A stretch of DNA of 64,000 bases from Limnoperna fortunei (taxonomy: Eukaryota; Mollusca; Bivalvia; Mytilida; Modiolidae). The notes under the pieces are model-generated. The model was not told the DNA's origin, made no database searches, and saw only the letters and a list, made by a program, of their open reading frames with translations. The position numbers were made by a program, and so were the translations under genes. This document shows, one piece after another, positions 22,301-32,355 of this stretch (positions are counted from its first letter, which is position 1; each line of letters starts with the position of its first letter). The stretch is from contig OX104114.1 of the NCBI GenBank assembly GCA_944474755.1, forward strand, positions 47,309,070 through 47,373,069, in the 5' to 3' direction.

Positions 22301-23515
22301 GTATATACATTTATAGGAGTAGGTCCACGGCTTAGTATATACATTTATAGGTGTAGGTCCACAGCTTAGTATATACAGTTATAGGAGTAGGTCCACGGCT
22401 TAGTATATACATTTATAGGTGTAGGTCCACGGCTTAGTATATACATTTATAGGAGTAGGTCCACGGCTTAGTATATACATTTATAGGAGTAGGTCCACGG
22501 ATTAGTATATACATTTATAGGAGTAGGTCCACGGCTTAGTATATACATTTATAGGAGTATGTCCACGGATTAGTATATACATTTATAGGAGTAGGTCCAC
22601 GGCTTAGTATATACATTTATAGGAGTAGGTCCACGGATTAGTATATACATTTATAGGAGTAGGTCCACGGCTTAGTATATACATTTATAGGAGTAGGTCC
22701 ACGGCTTAGTATATACAGTTATAGAAGTAGGTCCACGGCTTCTTATTTTGGCCCGAAAAAATCAAGTATGTTTGATGAAACCAAGAAAGCAGCATACATA
22801 CAATTATCTATCCTCGATTAATTACATTTATATTTTCGCTCACAATTTAGAGTTCGAATGAAAAATAAAAGAGTGTTTTTCATGCATTTTTTTTCTAAAC
22901 TGTAGTCCAACTAGACTAGAAAACCTTAGCCACACCCCTGTAACTAAAAGATGAATATAGATCAGGATATCTTAACATAAAATTAGTTTGTATATCTTTG
23001 AATCGTATTAAAATTAGTCAAATGTTTCTCAGTAATCAACATTAGATAACAGTTTCAGCACCTTTGTATAAAATGCATAGCAAAATATTTTTTTTTACAA
23101 AATCACTGTCAGATAGCGAAATTTAACTTTCATGTTGGACCCTGTTAAGTTCCTTCTTTTTGATCACACGCATAACTTGAATATGTGTGTATGCAATTTG
23201 TTTTTTTCTTCATGACAGTGTAAAGTATTAAAAGCTCACTGTGACACAATGTGGGATAAAGCCTCCGAAGAAGTAAAAGCTGTCTATGGAAAAGATTATT
23301 TCTATCTACCATATGAGAAAATGAAGAAATACGGAGAGGTTGGGGCAGCCACATCAGCTAAACCTGTCTTAGATGCCATTATAGATGCTTTGATACATGT
23401 TCGCCCCAAACCAAGATACTTGGTGGACGGTAGCAGTGGATTCTTTGATAAATATGCCGTAAGAAAATTAAAGGAACAAAATGTAATAAATACAACACAA
23501 ATAGCTGAACATTAA
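16185..23515 (+). CDS. Short-chain dehydrogenase/reductase, SDR9C-like (retinol / 17-beta-hydroxysteroid / hydroxybutyrate type), five exons
   Basis: The exons are 16185-16380, 17337-17537, 18520-18672, 19181-19374 and 23219-23515, joining to 1041 nt (346 residues) with all phases consistent. Residues 8-37 are hydrophobic, a likely membrane anchor. The Rossmann fold starts with TGCDTGFG (61-68), the NAD(P)-binding glycine motif; NNAG is at 139-142. The catalytic set is N164, S191, Y204 and K208 (YNMSK), and EPG lies near 233-235. The 'ITGCDTGFG' and 'LWGIVNNAG' signatures are those of the retinol, 17-beta-hydroxysteroid and 3-hydroxybutyrate dehydrogenase group, which oxidises or reduces hydroxyl/keto groups using NAD(P). 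The exact substrate cannot be told. The length is near the family's usual 315-345. Intron 2 needs a GC donor. All catalytic residues are intact, so the gene looks functional. AATAAA signals occur at 23823 and 24045. Confidence 0.9.
16402..16657 (-). mobile_element. tRNA-derived SINE in SDR intron 1
   Basis: Read on the minus strand, a tRNA-like head ('GGCCTCGGTGGCCGAGTGG', box B 'GGTTCGATTCTC') is followed by a conserved body ('CCAGTTTTTATTGGG' side) and a short tail near 'AACAAACATAC'. The family is the same as the copy at 19647. It begins about 20 bp after the exon 1 donor. Confidence 0.85.
17337..17537 (+). CDS. SDR gene exon 2 (Rossmann fold)
   Basis: The acceptor is TTATCGAG|GT. The exon completes the glycine motif (GFGHHLA) and encodes the second beta strand and 'LDVTS'. 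It ends at AAAG with the non-canonical donor GC: AAAG|GCAAGT. The nearby GT at 17542 would put exon 3 out of frame. Confidence 0.87.
18520..18672 (+). CDS. SDR gene exon 3 (NNAG and catalytic Asn)
   Basis: The acceptor is TTATTTCAG|GG and the donor AAAG|GTACGG, phase 1 at both ends. It encodes LWGIVNNAG and NLYG, the latter carrying the catalytic Asn (N164). Confidence 0.9.
18880..18960 (+). repeat. tRNA-like relic in SDR intron 3
   Basis: 'TGGCTAAGTAGTGTAGGTAG' and 'GAGTTCAAGTTTTATC' sit at box A and box B spacing, but no intact cloverleaf acceptor stem can be drawn. Probably the head of an old SINE. Confidence 0.35.
19181..19374 (+). CDS. SDR gene exon 4 (active site Ser-Tyr-Lys)
   Basis: The acceptor is AAATTGCAG|GA and the donor GATATG|GTAATG. 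It encodes NISSVHGR, YNMSK (Tyr and Lys of the active site) and VEPGWF. It ends in phase 0. Confidence 0.92.
19647..19921 (+). mobile_element. Full-length tRNA-derived SINE, 12-bp target duplication
   Basis: TTTCTGCAATAG occurs at 19635-19646 and 19922-19933, flanking 275 bp. The head has box A 'TAGCCGAGTGG' and box B 'GGTTCGATTCTC', as in tRNA-Ser/Leu-like SINEs. The body ends 'GGTGTTAAACACC' before a (CAAA)n-type tail. The perfect duplication shows a recent retroposition into intron 4 of the dehydrogenase gene. It is probably silent as a gene and depends on a partner LINE. Confidence 0.9.
20049..22742. repeat. 34-bp minisatellite, about 79 units, in SDR intron 4
   Basis: The 34-bp unit contains 'ATAGGAGTAGGTCCACGG' then 'CTTAGTATATACATTT'. 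Recurring variants are CAGTT for CATTT, GCTAAG or GATTAG for GCTTAG, and GGTGTAGG. Early units form a larger repeat: the rare 'TCCAAGGC' variant recurs at a distance of 238 bp (seven units). There is no spacer diversity, so it is not CRISPR-like. It fills most of the 3844-bp intron between exons 4 and 5. Confidence 0.97.
22743..23218. other. End of SDR intron 4
   Basis: AT-rich intron sequence between the minisatellite and the exon 5 acceptor; no other feature seen. Confidence 0.6.
23219..23515 (+). CDS. SDR gene exon 5 (C-terminal substrate region)
   Basis: The acceptor is CTTCATGACAG|TG. It is open in phase 0 and encodes 98 residues, including 'DAIIDALIHVRPKPRYLVDG', typical of the C-terminal part of this group, up to a TAA at 23513. 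Confidence 0.9.
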   Translation, partial: CKVLKAHCDTMWDKASEEVKAVYGKDYFYLPYEKMKKYGEVGAATSAKPVLDAIIDALIHVRPKPRYLVDGSSGFFDKYAVRKLKEQNVINTTQIAEH

Positions 23516-24922
23516 AAAAGAACAATATCTCCGTAATAACGAATTTTTAAGGTGCACATTCGGTCACTATTTAGGTAAAAAACTAAACCACAGATTTTTA
23601 ATTGGCCATTTTGAAAAGTACATACACACCGAAATGAACATAATTAAAAATATATGTATTGTGAAGAACTAACATTTTTATGAGTTAGCATGAAATGGCT
23701 GCACATTGTAAAAGACCTAATTTAATGATTCTACGTAAAGAGGAAATAACCAATCACACATAGTACATTAATCACCAAATGACAGAACATTAAATAACAA
23801 ATTAATGAGTTATAAAAGAAAGAATAAAACAATGATATACTCTAATGACTTAACACAGTCGCATAAATAGGCAGGGTTTAACCGTGTAAACGGTTTCCAA
23901 ACCTACCCACTCTATATTCTAATACCATAACAACAAAGGCAGGCAGAAATGTTCCTTAAAACAAACACTACACCTGCATTAAACAGACCAAAAGAACAGA
24001 CCATTATTTCCAAACACAAGACGAACAGTCAATACAAATACATGAATAAAGCAGAAAAAAAAAAAATTTAAAAAAGAAGAAGACGCACAGTAGAAACATA
24101 TGAAGGTCAGACCACAAGGCGTTTTATACAAAAGTAAACATACAATAAAACATGATGATGATAAAACCGTAAAGGAATAAGTAAGAAAAGGTTGAATTTA
24201 ACAATTGAAAAGATTGCTCCCAACTTCAATTAATTTTAATATTTATGTGAACAATTCTGATTTACAGTGACTTTAAGTTAGAGCATTAAAGATTTGAGTG
24301 CCATACTTCAGTCTGCCACGTGACAACTGAACGATAAAACGATGGAACCTTACATAATGAAGAAAGCCATCCCTTGTATATGACATATATAAATTCATGA
24401 ATTTTATTGTCTTTGCAGGTACTGGCTAGAATTTACAATTTTCTACCAGAGTATGTAACCGATTTTATTTTATGCTGGCACACAGGTTGTCACAAAGCAC
24501 CACGTGACCAGACGGTATAATGACATTCAATATATTTCTTTGATATATTTGTTAATAGTTTATAAAATCAATTATTTAAGAATTAATTTACTGATACATT
24601 ACGCTGTTTCTACAATAAACAGTGCAGAAGAATTTATCTGCTTATTTTTCTCGATTGAATTTCGACAATTCTATCTAATTTATAGATTAAAGGATATTTC
24701 GTCTACTCTCAAACAGCTTTAGATAGTAGGCAAATTTATATTTCCATACTTTAAATACCCGTATATTTAGATTCTAAATTTTGTAAATTTTTACGATCTG
24801 AAAGACTTTATAAAACATCGCTGTTATACAGAGTAAAATGCCGAAGGGTCAAAATGGTTCGATGCATGCTATTTCTGACTAAACAAAACGTGTTACGATA
24901 CTTTTTATTCTCAACATTGAGA
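23516..24922. other. 3' flank of the SDR gene, intergenic
   Basis: Candidate polyadenylation signals AATAAA lie at 23823-23828 and 24045-24050, the latter just before an A-rich run. Otherwise AT-rich with no supported gene. Confidence 0.5.
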
Positions 24923-24931
24923 GTTAGTAAG

Positions 24932-26224
24932 GAATTCAAGTCAAAACGCCCCATTGTCAAAACGCCCCCTACCAAAACGCCCCATTTTCCAAAACGCTAC
25001 CACCAAAACGCCCCCAATTTCCAAAACGCTCTATATTAAAAAAATGCAAATTAAAAAGAAAAAACACTAAGTTAAATTGAATAATTTTATTGACGATAAG
25101 AATATAAACTTACAAAGAATGTACAGTTCAAATTATTATGTGCAAGCATTACCGAATGTGTTAATAGTCAGTAGGAGAATATACATGTATAGCATACAAA
25201 ATATATACATTTATGACAGTAAGAGAATATTAAGATATAGCATAATACAAAATATATACATACATAGTAGGAAAACATTCACATATAGCAGAATACAATA
25301 TATATATATTTTTATGATAGTAAGAAAATGTTCACATATAGCAGAATACAAATATATACATGAATAGTAGGAAAAAAATTCACATATAGCAGACGACAAA
25401 ATATATTACATTCATGATAGTAAGAAAAGATCATAAGAAAATATTTACACATAGCAGAATACAAATATATACATCAATATGAAAATAACTAAATGTTTTA
25501 ATTGTCTGCAGAGGAATTTATTTATGCAATATGGTTAAAAGTCTATACTTGTGGACAGTTGGTGAGTTCTGTACTTTTCCCACAAAGAAAATATTTCTGA
25601 CTGGGAAGTTCTTAAAGCTGTACGCTGGTATCGTGTCAGTTTATCTTCCGAAACCAGCTTTCTCTGCAGAGTACACGAAAAATCCATGATTTTGGATATA
25701 AAAGTGAAAACGGACTGTCTTATATAAGTTTTAGTTAATAATTATTAATTTCAATTGGAATACTTTAATTTAACTTATCAACAAATGTTTTACAGATAAT
25801 CCCAACCTCCCAAGCTTTAAAAGCATTTCTTTTGTTTTAAGAATCTACTCTGATATTATCTTATTTTTATTCCAGTATGGCTGGAGTAAGATTAAGTAAC
25901 TTTTTGTTTTGTTGATGAGCAATCAGTGTTCTTCGTAAGGAAACACAGAACAGTAATACAAACAATGCAACTTTGATGTTACACAACGCAAGCTTGAATG
26001 CTTGTTAAAATTACATTAAGAAGATGCTTCATTCATCTCGGAATCTGATATTTGCTATTGTGTATATTCAGAAATTTATATATATCGAATATTTCTTCGC
26101 GGAAAACGAGGGCGTTTTGGTGGGGGCGGTTTGGAAAATGGGGGCGTTTTGGTAGGGGCGTTTTGGAAAATGGGGGCGTTTTGGTTGGGAGCGTTTTGAC
26201 AATGGGGCGTTTTGACCTGCACCC
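24932..26224. mobile_element. Non-autonomous TIR transposon, 9-bp target duplication
   Basis: GTTAGTAAG flanks the element at 24923-24931 and 26225-26233. Both ends contain 'GTCAAAACGCCCC' in inverted orientation, followed inward by several more 'CCAAAACGCCCC' boxes separated by short A/T spacers. The inverted ends run about 110 bp. The interior is AT-rich with tandem units like 'CATATAGCAGAATACAAATA' (25200-25470) and no transposase. A 9-bp duplication with long repetitive ends fits the Mutator-like group; that assignment is inference. Confidence 0.85.
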
Positions 26225-26233
26225 GTTAGTAAG

Positions 26234-26911
26234 TTACACAGCCTACTTAGTCCATTTTAGCACAACTAATCCGATCAATTTCGTGTGTCATCGGAGTCGC
26301 CTTCCGTGCTTCGTCAGAGTCTATGAACATTTACATTTCAATCATTAATTGGGGAGTTTCAATCGTATCAGAAACCTTTGAACCAATAGAAACTAACATT
26401 GAGTGAAATGTTAATTTAATAGTTCTCCACGCACTGACCCATTGTTTTTATTGTTTTGATCGGATATCAATTACATTTAACCCGTTGAAGAATTTTCTGT
26501 CTTTTTCTTTAAGCTAAAATTTAAACTGACACTAAATTGACATTACAGTTTATTCGATGGTTCTGTACAAATTTCATTTGGTTTTTTTTCAATATGCAGG
26601 GATAGTCACGTTTCCAGTTACTTCAGAATGTTGTGGAAAGAAGGTCCGGCTTGTTGTTCCCTGACAGCTACATGTAATCATTTGATTTTTTAGTTTTATT
26701 TGGTGTTTCAGAAGTATCAGACAAGATAGAGATGGATCAAATATATGCTTAACTAAAATTCTTGTTCGGTTTACAATTAATTTCGACTTTTTAAAGGTAT
26801 ATTATGGCAGAATTTTCTGTTATTGCAACGTTTTTGTTGCAACTCGTGTTTCACAGCACAAAAATCACATTGAAAGGAAGTGGAACCCACGTGGTGGAAC
26901 CAGTGTAGAAC
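26234..26911. other. Intergenic, nothing supported
   Basis: AT-rich DNA between the TIR element and a SINE. No open frame with support. Confidence 0.5.
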
Positions 26912-27178
26912 GGGGGCCTCGGTGGGCGAGTGTTTAGGGTAGTTTGCCTACTATTGATCACGTGGTTTGTCAACACTGAGATTGCGGGTTCGATTCTCAC
27001 TGCAGGCAGGGCGTACTCGAATCCACTCTTAATTGACAAGGATTGCCAGTTTTCCTACCGTCGGTCGGGGGTTTTCTCCGGGTACTATAGCTTCCACCCC
27101 CAATAAAAACTGAACGTCATGATAAAGCTGAAAAATTGCTGAAAACGGCATTAAACACTATTTAAACAACAACAAAAA
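26912..27178 (+). mobile_element. tRNA-derived SINE
   Basis: The head 'GGGCCTCGGTGGGCGAGTG' and box B 'GGTTCGATTCTCACTGCAGG' are followed by the family body ('TTGCCAGTTTTCCTACCG', 'GGGGTTTTCTCCGGGTAC') and an AAC-rich tail. Plus orientation. No clear target duplication. Confidence 0.85.
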
Positions 27179-27398
27179 CATTGTCCAACTTATTGTTGTT
27201 TTTCTAGTATTATCTTCTAACCTCATTAAGACATAGGTATAATCAGTGCAATATTTTTAAACACTGTCACACTTTAGGTATCTTCTTTTTCCGATAGATC
27301 TCCGATGATTCTGGCAAACATGGAGTACTTCAGATCTATCATAATAGACATAGTTAACGTAGCTAAACATAGTTGTCCATCGTTAGTTACACAACGGC

Positions 27399-27652
27399 TT
27401 ATAAAAGTTGAAATGTTGCTATCTGATTCAAATCTATTCTGTATTTCTTTAACCAACGACCTCCATCAATGTTCTGTCTATTAAGATTATCTCTCCAGGT
27501 TCCTTTTGGAAGATATATATCCCTGTGTCGACCCCCAAAATCAACAATAGGTGCTACCAACAAACTTGAACCAATCATAAATTGTGAATCAATCGTGTAG
27601 GTTTCATTGTCGTCAGGATCAACCCACCACATGGGACGTATTATTGGGTATC
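27399..27652 (-). CDS. MYORG-like: GH31 gene exon 2 (barrel end and C-terminal beta domain)
   Basis: The acceptor is GTCTTTTAG|GA. It encodes 'YPIIRPMWWVDPDDNETYT', the 'LLVAPIVDFG' strand and the C-terminal beta sandwich, ending at a TAA (27401-27399) where family members usually finish. Confidence 0.88.
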
Positions 27653-30600
27653 CTAAAAGACAAAAAACACAACATTTTATTTTAAAAAAATTAAAATAGA
27701 GAATATATGATATAAAATCTCTGATCGGACTTGATGGTTTGTGTTTAAAAAAAATGGTTTAAACATTTCTGTTTCATAAATGCACATAATGGATTTCAGA
27801 AAATCATGAACATCTTTGTTGTACACGTATTCAGAAACAAGTGAAATGGTTTCTGGAAAACAGTTGGCTGTTTTCACTTACAGTTAAATAGTAGGACACA
27901 TCATCGATCTTCTCATTTTTATTACTAAACGTTGTACCGCGGACTTCATATAGTCATTAATCCGATATATCAATTAACATTTATACATATAATTTTCCCT
28001 AGACGTTCTGTATGCAGACAGTTAGTGGTAGTCATCTTGAACTACAAAACAGTATGGAAATAACTGTTGACAATATAGAGTTCAATGAAAGAATGCGTAG
28101 CGATTCATTACTTAAACAAATATATATAAAAGGGAACACATTTTTCGGTATCTTACACATGTTTTATGTTTAATATATTCTGCCGCAAGTCTGACCTGAC
28201 TAGTGAGGACGATGCTGCCGCAAGTCTGACCTGACTAGTGAGGACGATGCTGCCGTGGTGGACAGAAGTTTGAGGCCTAACATTATCGATTTGATTGATA
28301 ACTTGTATATTGTCGTCATCATAGATAAGTTTATCGTTATGGGAGTATCTATTCAGTGGCGGATCCAAGGGGACGGAAGAGACGTTCCCCCCACTAAAAG
28401 GGGGAAAAGAGAAAGCGAGCGAAAAAAGGAGGAAAGACAGAGAGAGACAGAGACACAGATGCCTCCCGCTAAATGAAGTCCCAAACAGGAAGTAGTTGTC
28501 CGACAGGTGTGAAAGTCGCTTAGGACGTACAAGTTGCGATACTGAACCACCGTGCAAAATTTCAACTTGTTCTCATGTACGGTTTCTGATAAAAGCTTGG
28601 CGTAAATTCGTACGGCTGACGTACGTACGTACGTACAAATGAAGTCCCAAACAGGAAGTAGTTGTCCGACAGGCAGTCTGAAAGTTGCTTAGGACGTACA
28701 ACTTGCGATACTGAACCACCCTACAACATTTCAAATTGTTCTCATGTACGGTTTCTGATAAAAGCTTGACGGAAATTCGTATGGACGGACGTAAGGACAT
28801 GAGTAATACTTAATACCCCCGACATGTCGTCGCGGGGGCATAAAAAGAAAGAGCGTGTTAGAGTGTGTTAAAAATGTTAAAATTGTAGTCTCAATTGCTT
28901 AAATCTCACCAGCTTCTGGCTTCGCCCACCAGGGCGATGCGGTCTTGCCCGAATTTCGTCCCACTAGGCCGATTTTCTGGATCCGTCCCTGCTATTACAC
29001 AATTGTTGACAGTTATTTTATATACAACGTACCGATATCTGCTCTTCGTGAGCATCTGAATTTGAAAAACTTAATTTCAATGCGTGAGTATGCGAGTATA
29101 ATGAAAATATTTGGTTGACTATACATGTAGTGAAATAAACAACTTAACAGATAATTGTTTGTATACAAGAATTAAATGTTATTAATTTCTATCGACATTT
29201 CCTGTTGCCATTAAGACTTCAGGATAAAAACAATACTGTAAGTTTTAATTATAAGTAATATGCGAATTCGGCGCGAAATAGCGATTCTGCTCTACAACAA
29301 GAATTCTTAATAATGACTTCATATGAAAATAGTTACCATATTTTACCGTATCTTTCGCTGCAGTGACAAGAAGGGGTGTAACAACAGTCTCGTGTATCTT
29401 TACCATGTCAAATGCCATCTGGATAACTTCAGCGTCGTAATCCCAGGGCGCGAAAGAAAATTGCATTGTTGGAAGGTATGCAGTCAGTTGTAGCCATCTT
29501 ATATATAATTCACGTTGCGGTAATACAACATCTCGACTTAAAACTTCCCCATAACCGTTTCCACCAATCATGTCAGGTAGAACAAACGGGTAACCAAGAA
29601 TGCCGAACGTCAAGGCTGTCGGTATGATTGTCTTTAAACCATTATCATACCCCCATCTTGATTCTTTGTCTCCCATACGTACAAAAATAGGATGCCTCTG
29701 TGATTTGTATCCACAACGCACTTCTATCATATCACCGTGGTAACTGACGGTTTCAACATATTTTGTGGTATAGATATTTGGATTAGTTAAAGGCTTAAAA
29801 GAGTTTAAAGGAATAGGAAGAAATGTTATTTCTCCTGCGTCAAACTTAAATGAATCAATGCCATAATCTACCTTCATTGTCTCTAACCTCCGATTATACC
29901 AAGAAGAGGCATTGGAATTTGTTGGGTCGATTACGGCCCCTATACCTTGCCACCATTTTACGAGTGCTGGAACTGTTCTGGATTTATCTGTTAGCCAATA
30001 ACCAAATTTCAAACCTTCAACGAATGATTTGGAATCTAAATTAGCAAATGGTATTATCCAGACAGTTGTTCGAAAACCTTTCTGTCGTAATTTGCTAGTC
30101 ATTTCTGCTGGGTCAGGAAATTTTTCGCGATCAAAATCAAAATCGCCATATTTTGTTGAAAACATGTCGTCTATTTCTAGTTGACTATTAGGAAAGCCAA
30201 AACGAATGATGTCGTCTGCGTAACTTAAAACTTTACCTTGGTCAATGTTTGCCTTGTATTTAGCCCATGTTGACCAAATAGGACTTCTGATCATGCGTAA
30301 ATCTGGAATGTTTTTAGGAAGGTCCATTACGGTAGTTCGTAGAGATTGATATACATCGAGGATATTGCTACCTTTGCACACACTATATTTTAAGTGTGGA
30401 AAATCATTGGAGTTCTCAGGTTTATAAATATCATCGAACTTTGCAAGAAAACATAATTGTTGTGATCCCGAAGAATTAAAGCTTACGTAGAGCGGGACTG
30501 TATCGTCGACATATACAGCTACGCCATTAGATCCAATCCACAATGGCTCTAACACATTTCCAAATGAGCTCTTCTTTACGACAATATCATCAGACACAAA

Positions 30601-31056
30601 CGGTTGCATTTTTAATTCAATGTTTTCTAAAGGCCATCGCTGAAAGTGCAGCTCAGAACCACCATACCAATAGGCGTCTCTTAACGAAATGCAGTCTTGC
30701 GGTTCAAAGTCTTTACTTACTGACTTCCACGTTACCAAATGGCAGCTGATTTTGCCAATCACCTCTTTTGTAACTATCATGGATCCATATCGAGGCCATT
30801 TAATTGACGTTATGAAATCAGACGATGGAATGTATTCGAAAGGGGTAGTCTTCAGAATACTTGGTAGTGATATTACTGCAATCTTTTTTTCATGATGAAG
30901 TGTTACTGTATGAGTAGTATGGTCGTAAATAATGTCCTGACAAGAATCCTTAGTGCAGTACTCTGCGGAAGCAATAGTTCTGATGAAGCAGAGCAGTGAC
31001 ATAAATTTAACTCCATACAGCATAAACCAATTGTAATGTCTGTTAAAGGTCACCAT
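27399..31056 (-). CDS. MYORG-like: Glycoside hydrolase family 31, myogenesis-regulating-glycosidase-like, two exons
   Basis: Exon 1 is 31056-29337 and exon 2 is 27652-27399 (minus strand), joined through a split Gly codon to give 657 residues. Residues about 10-31 are hydrophobic, a signal peptide or type II anchor, so the enzyme probably acts in the secretory pathway or outside the cell. The family 31 (beta/alpha)8 barrel is clear: FKFDAGE, with D406 as likely nucleophile, and MGDKESRW, with D463 as likely acid/base. Their 57-residue spacing agrees with what I recall for human MYORG. 'LPDMIGGN' (493-500), 'YPIIRPMWW' and 'GSSLLVAPI' are further family signatures. MYORG is reported to be an alpha-galactosidase; substrate here is inference. 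The ATG follows the acceptor TTGTATTTCAG directly, so an upstream non-coding exon must exist. The frame is open further upstream (to 31233), but that part is SINE and transposon sequence and is excluded. Confidence 0.9.
28181..28250. repeat. 35-bp direct duplication in GH31 intron
   Basis: TGCCGCAAGTCTGACCTGAC and the next 15 bp occur twice back to back (28181-28215, 28216-28250) without mismatch, with a third start 'TGCCG'. It lies in the intron between the two GH31 exons. Confidence 0.9.
28354..28991. mobile_element. hAT-like non-autonomous element in GH31 intron, 5-bp target duplication
   Basis: The left end CAGTGGCGGATCCAAGG and the inverted right end (CAGGGACGGATCCAGAA) are related. CTATT flanks both sides (28349-28353, 28992-28996). 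The interior contains two tandem 166-bp units starting 'AAATGAAGTCCCAAACAGG' (28471 and 28637) and a purine-rich 'GAAAGCGAGCG' stretch, with no transposase. The ends match the element at 31106. Assignment to the hAT group with short duplications is inference. Confidence 0.8.
29337..31056 (-). CDS. MYORG-like: GH31 gene exon 1 (anchor, N-terminal domain, most of barrel)
   Basis: The exon spans codons 1-573 plus the first base of codon 574, with donor TATG|GTAACT. It carries both catalytic aspartates. Reading past the donor gives a non-homologous tail that stops at 29245. Confidence 0.9.
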
Positions 31057-31069
31057 CTGAAATACAATA

Positions 31070-31500
31070 TGTTTAGATTGATTGATTGATTTGATGGATT
31101 GGTTGCAGGGGCGGATCCAGGAATTTATGTTGGGGAGGCGTAGGGTCTGGGGGCCGCTCAGCAGATCCAGGCAGCGCCCTGGTAGGGGGTCCAGGGGGGC
31201 GAAGCTCCGGGAAACTAAGCATTTGGTAGCCATCCAGACAAAGTTTTCTAAACTCCTTTTTTTAACTTTTGCCCCTTCTTTTAGCTGGCTTTATTTTTCA
31301 ACTATGACCATAAATAATGAATTTCTTTAATGAAATATCATATTCGTTTTACCCTCTCGTTCTCTCGCTCTCTCTTCTTTTATTTATTTAGGGGAGGGGG
31401 CGTACGCCTTTCCTTGGATACGCGCCTGGGTTGCTGGAAGTTTTCCGAGCAGTATTTCACCAATATTCAGGGCGGGCACACGTAAAACAATAATTTTAAA
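31070..31500 (-). repeat. SINE-like repeat split by a MITE
   Basis: An (ATTG)n tail at about 31075-31100 and a body 'GAGCAGTATTTCACCAATAT' at about 31449 match the uninterrupted copy near 42.03-42.17 kb, where the tail and body are adjacent. The 323-bp element at 31106-31428 separates them here. Confidence 0.65.
31106..31428. mobile_element. hAT-like MITE, 5-bp target duplication
   Basis: It begins CAGGGGCGGATCCAGG and ends with the inverted version (CAGGCGCGTATCCAAGG). GGTTG flanks it at 31101-31105 and 31429-31433. The interior is GC-rich at the left and TCTC-rich at the right, without a protein. It lies 50 bp upstream of the GH31 start codon. Confidence 0.82.
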
Positions 31501-31637
31501 TTACCTAAAGTCAGAAAAATTAGGCCTCCGCTGGAAAAATGTTTGTAGAGGTGGATGGTTATCTATAGACGAAAGTTTTTTCCTAGCATGTTAATTTATA
31601 AAACAATAAATAAACGATTCGATTCGAATTTAAGGCC

Positions 31638-32276
31638 TTGATGAAATAATTACATCGGTTTCAATTGATGTCCTTCCTTTATCATTGAATTTTAGTCTCT
31701 AGTGATGTTGCACAAATTATGATTTTTAAGGTCAACGTATTGAAGCTATGTCAACTATTAGATTGCAGTAAGAGGAGAATTTAACATTCCCCCACAGCTA
31801 CTTTAAAATCTGATTGATTTTCTACAGACTAAACGGAGATTTTGGTAGATAGAGATTTTTATCTTTTGTGGCAACAATCCCAACAAAACGAGCGAGGAGC
31901 ACCCAACATTCAAAACGGTATGCTGGTCATGCTTCCGTAACCCGAAAACACAGGCACTTGATGAAATAATTACATCGGTTTCAATTGATGTCCTTCCTTT
32001 ATCATTGAATTTTAGTCTCTAGTGATGTTGCACAAATTATGATTATAAGGTCAACGTATTGAAGCTATGTCAACTATTAGATTGCAGTAGTAAGAGAATT
32101 TAACATTCCCCCACAGCTACTTTAAAAACTGATTGATTTTCTACAGACTAAACGGAGATTTTGGTAGATAGAGATTTTTATCTTTTGTGGCAACAATCCC
32201 AACAAAACGAGCGAGGAGCACCCAACATTCAAAACGGTATGCTGGTCATGCTTCCGTAACCCGAAAACACAGGCAC
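31638..32276. repeat. 320-bp tandem segmental duplication
   Basis: 31638-31957 and 31958-32276 are nearly identical (a handful of changes, e.g. ATTTTTAAGG against ATTATAAGG). Both begin TTGATGAAATAATTACATCG and end 'CCCGAAAACACAGGCAC'. The contents are non-coding. Confidence 0.95.
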
Positions 32277-32347
32277 TTGTTTCAGAAAAAAAATTACCCT
32301 ACATATTATATTGTGTGGTAATTTTTTTTCTGAAACAAGTGCCTGTG
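32268..32347. mobile_element. 80-bp MITE with 31-bp inverted repeats, 8-bp target duplication
   Basis: CACAGGCACTTGTTTCAGAA begins the left arm, and its exact reverse complement ends the element. The loop is only about 18 bp. CCCGAAAA flanks both sides (32260-32267, 32348-32355). The size of the duplication and the CA...TG ends fit the hAT group. Confidence 0.88.
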
Positions 32348-32355
32348 CCCGAAAA

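Noticed and set aside
20049..22742. CRISPR-like regular repeats
   Set aside because: The units are directly adjacent without unique spacers and the DNA is animal; it is a minisatellite inside an intron.
31057..31233. N-terminal extension of the GH31 reading frame
   Set aside because: It lies in a SINE tail and a MITE and precedes a good splice acceptor; the family N-terminus starts at 31056.
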